NCBI GenBank assembly: GCA_903959665.1
Contig: CAJBXY010000001.1
Coordinates: 1 to 15,147 of the forward strand
DNA: 15,147 bases
Origin: an uncultured Solirubrobacterales bacterium
Lineage (GTDB): Bacteria; Actinomycetota; Thermoleophilia; Solirubrobacterales; Solirubrobacteraceae
Direction: 5' to 3'
Shown here: in pieces, positions 14,106 through 15,147 of the stretch
How the letters are laid out: each line of letters begins with the position of its first letter
Position numbering within the stretch: position 1 is the stretch's first letter
Notes under the pieces: generated by a model
Seen by the model: only the letters and a program-made list of their open reading frames with translations
Database searches by the model: none
What the model was told of the DNA's origin: nothing
Program-made: the position numbers and the translations under genes

Positions 14106-14114
14106 TAGCGCTCA

Positions 14115-14120
14115 ATCCTA
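14115..14120 (-). promoter_or_regulatory. -10 box of murJ and the downstream cluster
   Basis: TAGGAT on the minus strand ends 9 bases before the murJ GTG. The match to the actinobacterial TANNNT form is good; no clear -35 is visible. The implied leader is only one or two bases. Confidence 0.5.
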
Positions 14121-14150
14121 AGGGTCGGCCCCGGCGAATAGGCAGGGCGC

Positions 14151-14156
14151 TAGAAT
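14151..14156 (+). promoter_or_regulatory. -10 box of rpsT
   Basis: TAGAAT lies 12 bases before the rpsT ATG, close to TATAAT. A start site about 7 bases on would leave a leader of roughly 5 bases. No -35 hexamer stands out in the GC-rich sequence upstream. Confidence 0.55.
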
Positions 14157-14168
14157 CCGCCCTCGGCT

Positions 14169-14435
14169 ATGGCCAATCTCAATTCACAGAAGAAGCGCAA
14201 CGCACGGAGCGAACGCGAACGGCTCGAGAACCGTCGTTACACGTCGGCGATCAAGACCTACCAGCGTCGCCTCGAGGATGCCGTCAAGGCCGGCGACGAT
14301 GCTGTCGCGGACGCCGAACACTTGAAGCTCGCTTCGATGATCGACAAGGCTGTAGCCCACGGCGCGCTTCACAAGAACACCGGCTCGCGCAAGAAGTCCC
14401 GCGCCACGCGGATCCGCGCCGGCGTCAGCGCCTAG
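14169..14435 (+). CDS. rpsT: 30S ribosomal protein S20
   Basis: Primary 16S rRNA-binding protein of the small subunit body. The 88-residue, lysine- and arginine-rich protein begins with MANLNSQKKRNARSERERLE, the standard S20 opening, and contains LASMIDKAVAHGALHKNTGSR split over 57-77, with the final KKSRATR. It forms a helical bundle. It starts divergently from murJ and converges on holA with only 9 bases between stops. No Shine-Dalgarno sequence fits in the very short predicted leader. Confidence 0.98.
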   Translation: MANLNSQKKRNARSERERLENRRYTSAIKTYQRRLEDAVKAGDDAVADAEHLKLASMIDKAVAHGALHKNTGSRKKSRATRIRAGVSA

Positions 14436-14444
14436 CGCTTCAGC

Positions 14445-15147
14445 CTACGCAGCTATCCGTTCGATCACTCGCAGCGTCTCCGTGTCCTGATCGAGCGCGC
14501 TGCCGCCGCGGCTGGCGAGCTCGAGCGCCGCGAGCGCTTCGGTCGCCTCGCGCAGCAGTTCGGGGTCGGCGCTTCGCGCCTCCGCCATCCGGCGCTTCGC
14601 TGCGTAGCTGCCACCGCCAATACCGGCCGCCGCTTGCGAATCGGTCGCTCCCGCCTCAAGCCGTTCAGCAATCGCCGTCACGTCACGCAGGCGCCGAACG
14701 ATCGCCACGGCGAGGCGGCCGGCATCCTCGTTCTGGTCACGCAGCCGCAGGTAGGTGACGATCGCCGTCCGTTGATCGCGCGCGACGATCGCGTCGACCA
14801 GGCCCCAGACGAGCAGCTCTGAAGAGTTGGCGGCCGACTCGCCCACCTCCTCCACGCCGATCTTTGCCCCTGGCCCGTATTCGAGCGCAAGCTTCTCTAG
14901 TTCGCGCAGTAGCCGCTGCTGGCGCTCGCCAACCTGCGCGATCAGCGCCTGCGCCCCCGCCCCGTCGAGCGTGATCGACATTGCGGCGGCCTGAGCGATC
15001 GCCCATGGCGGCAGTTCCTTCGACTTCAGCAGGCCCTCGTTGGCGATCGGCCCGCCGAGCGCCCCCACGGCCTTGTGTAGCGCCTCTGGCGCCTTCTGAC
15101 GGCCGTCCTCGCAGGCGAAGAAGGCGACCGTCGTCTCCGCTGGCATC
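14445..15147 (-). CDS. holA: DNA polymerase III delta subunit (5' end outside window)
   Basis: Clamp-loader subunit that opens the beta sliding clamp. About 234 C-terminal residues are visible; the family is about 320-340 residues long, so the N-terminal AAA+ part lies beyond the right edge and the apparent methionine at 15146 is internal. Visible family traits are the strand PAETTVAFFACEDGR and the following helix with KAPEALHKAV (end of domain II), the ELPPWAIAQAA linker, LLRELEKLALEYGPG (residues 79-93 of the visible part) and the helical collar domain with LLVWGLVDAIVARDQRTAI and GRLAVAIVRRLRDV. There is no Walker A motif in this part, and the delta subunit has none. Position next to rpsT is the common holA-rpsT arrangement. 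Confidence 0.92.
   Translation of the reverse strand, partial: MPAETTVAFFACEDGRQKAPEALHKAVGALGGPIANEGLLKSKELPPWAIAQAAAMSITLDGAGAQALIAQVGERQQRLLRELEKLALEYGPGAKIGVEEVGESAANSSELLVWGLVDAIVARDQRTAIVTYLRLRDQNEDAGRLAVAIVRRLRDVTAIAERLEAGATDSQAAAGIGGGSYAAKRRMAEARSADPELLREATEALAALELASRGGSALDQDTETLRVIERIAA

Noticed and set aside
14106..14168. Possible attenuator or S20 autoregulatory leader before rpsT
   Set aside because: The -10 box position leaves a leader of only about 5 bases, too short for a structured RNA element.

Overview
The window is a densely packed piece of a high-GC bacterial chromosome. It holds only housekeeping and biosynthetic genes. I see no mobile element, CRISPR array, tRNA or rRNA, and no gap longer than about 70 bases. 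The gene content (HrcA with a type I DnaJ, a Get3/ArsA-like ATPase of the mycobacterial BagA/BagB kind, a GTG-rich start set, few Shine-Dalgarno sites and several actinobacterial-style TANNNT -10 boxes next to start codons) suggests an actinomycetote. The presence of prmA, yqeY and murJ in this cluster points to a deep lineage such as Thermoleophilia rather than Streptomyces or Mycobacterium. That placement is inference from gene order and protein style, not from a database match.

Left block (1-3351, minus strand): three genes read right to left as one overlapping unit. They are a phytoene/squalene synthase (crtB-like), a geranylgeranyl-reductase-family flavoprotein, and trpE, which runs off the left edge. 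Each junction is a 4-base stop/start overlap (GTGA, then ATGA), so translation is probably coupled. Divergent from this unit, and sharing a promoter of a few tens of bases, is a plus-strand ArsA/Get3-type ATPase (3373-4320).

Middle and right block (4325-14105, minus strand): ten genes in one direction, transcribed murJ > lepA > hrcA > dnaJ > prmA > c-type cytochrome lipoprotein > yqeY > phoH > ybeY > era. Spacing runs from overlap to 50 bases. This is the widely conserved translation, heat-shock and ribosome-maturation cluster: LepA (elongation factor 4), HrcA and DnaJ (chaperone control), PrmA (ribosomal protein L11 methylation), PhoH, YbeY and Era (RNA processing and 30S assembly). A lipid II flippase heads it and a small membrane-anchored cytochrome c sits inside it. 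The cytochrome occupies the place where rsmE often follows prmA.

Right end: rpsT (ribosomal protein S20, plus strand, 14169-14435) diverges from murJ across a 63-base intergenic region with a good -10 box for each direction. It converges, with a 9-base gap, on holA (DNA polymerase III delta subunit, minus strand), whose 5' part lies beyond the right edge.

I do not see a clearly novel biological system. The points most worth a second look are the crtB-reductase-trpE coupling, the lone BagA-like ATPase divergent from it, the cytochrome embedded in the ribosome-maturation operon, the near absence of Shine-Dalgarno sequences with apparent leaderless starts, a shortened YbeY, and a HAIR-like inverted repeat just upstream of hrcA-dnaJ.
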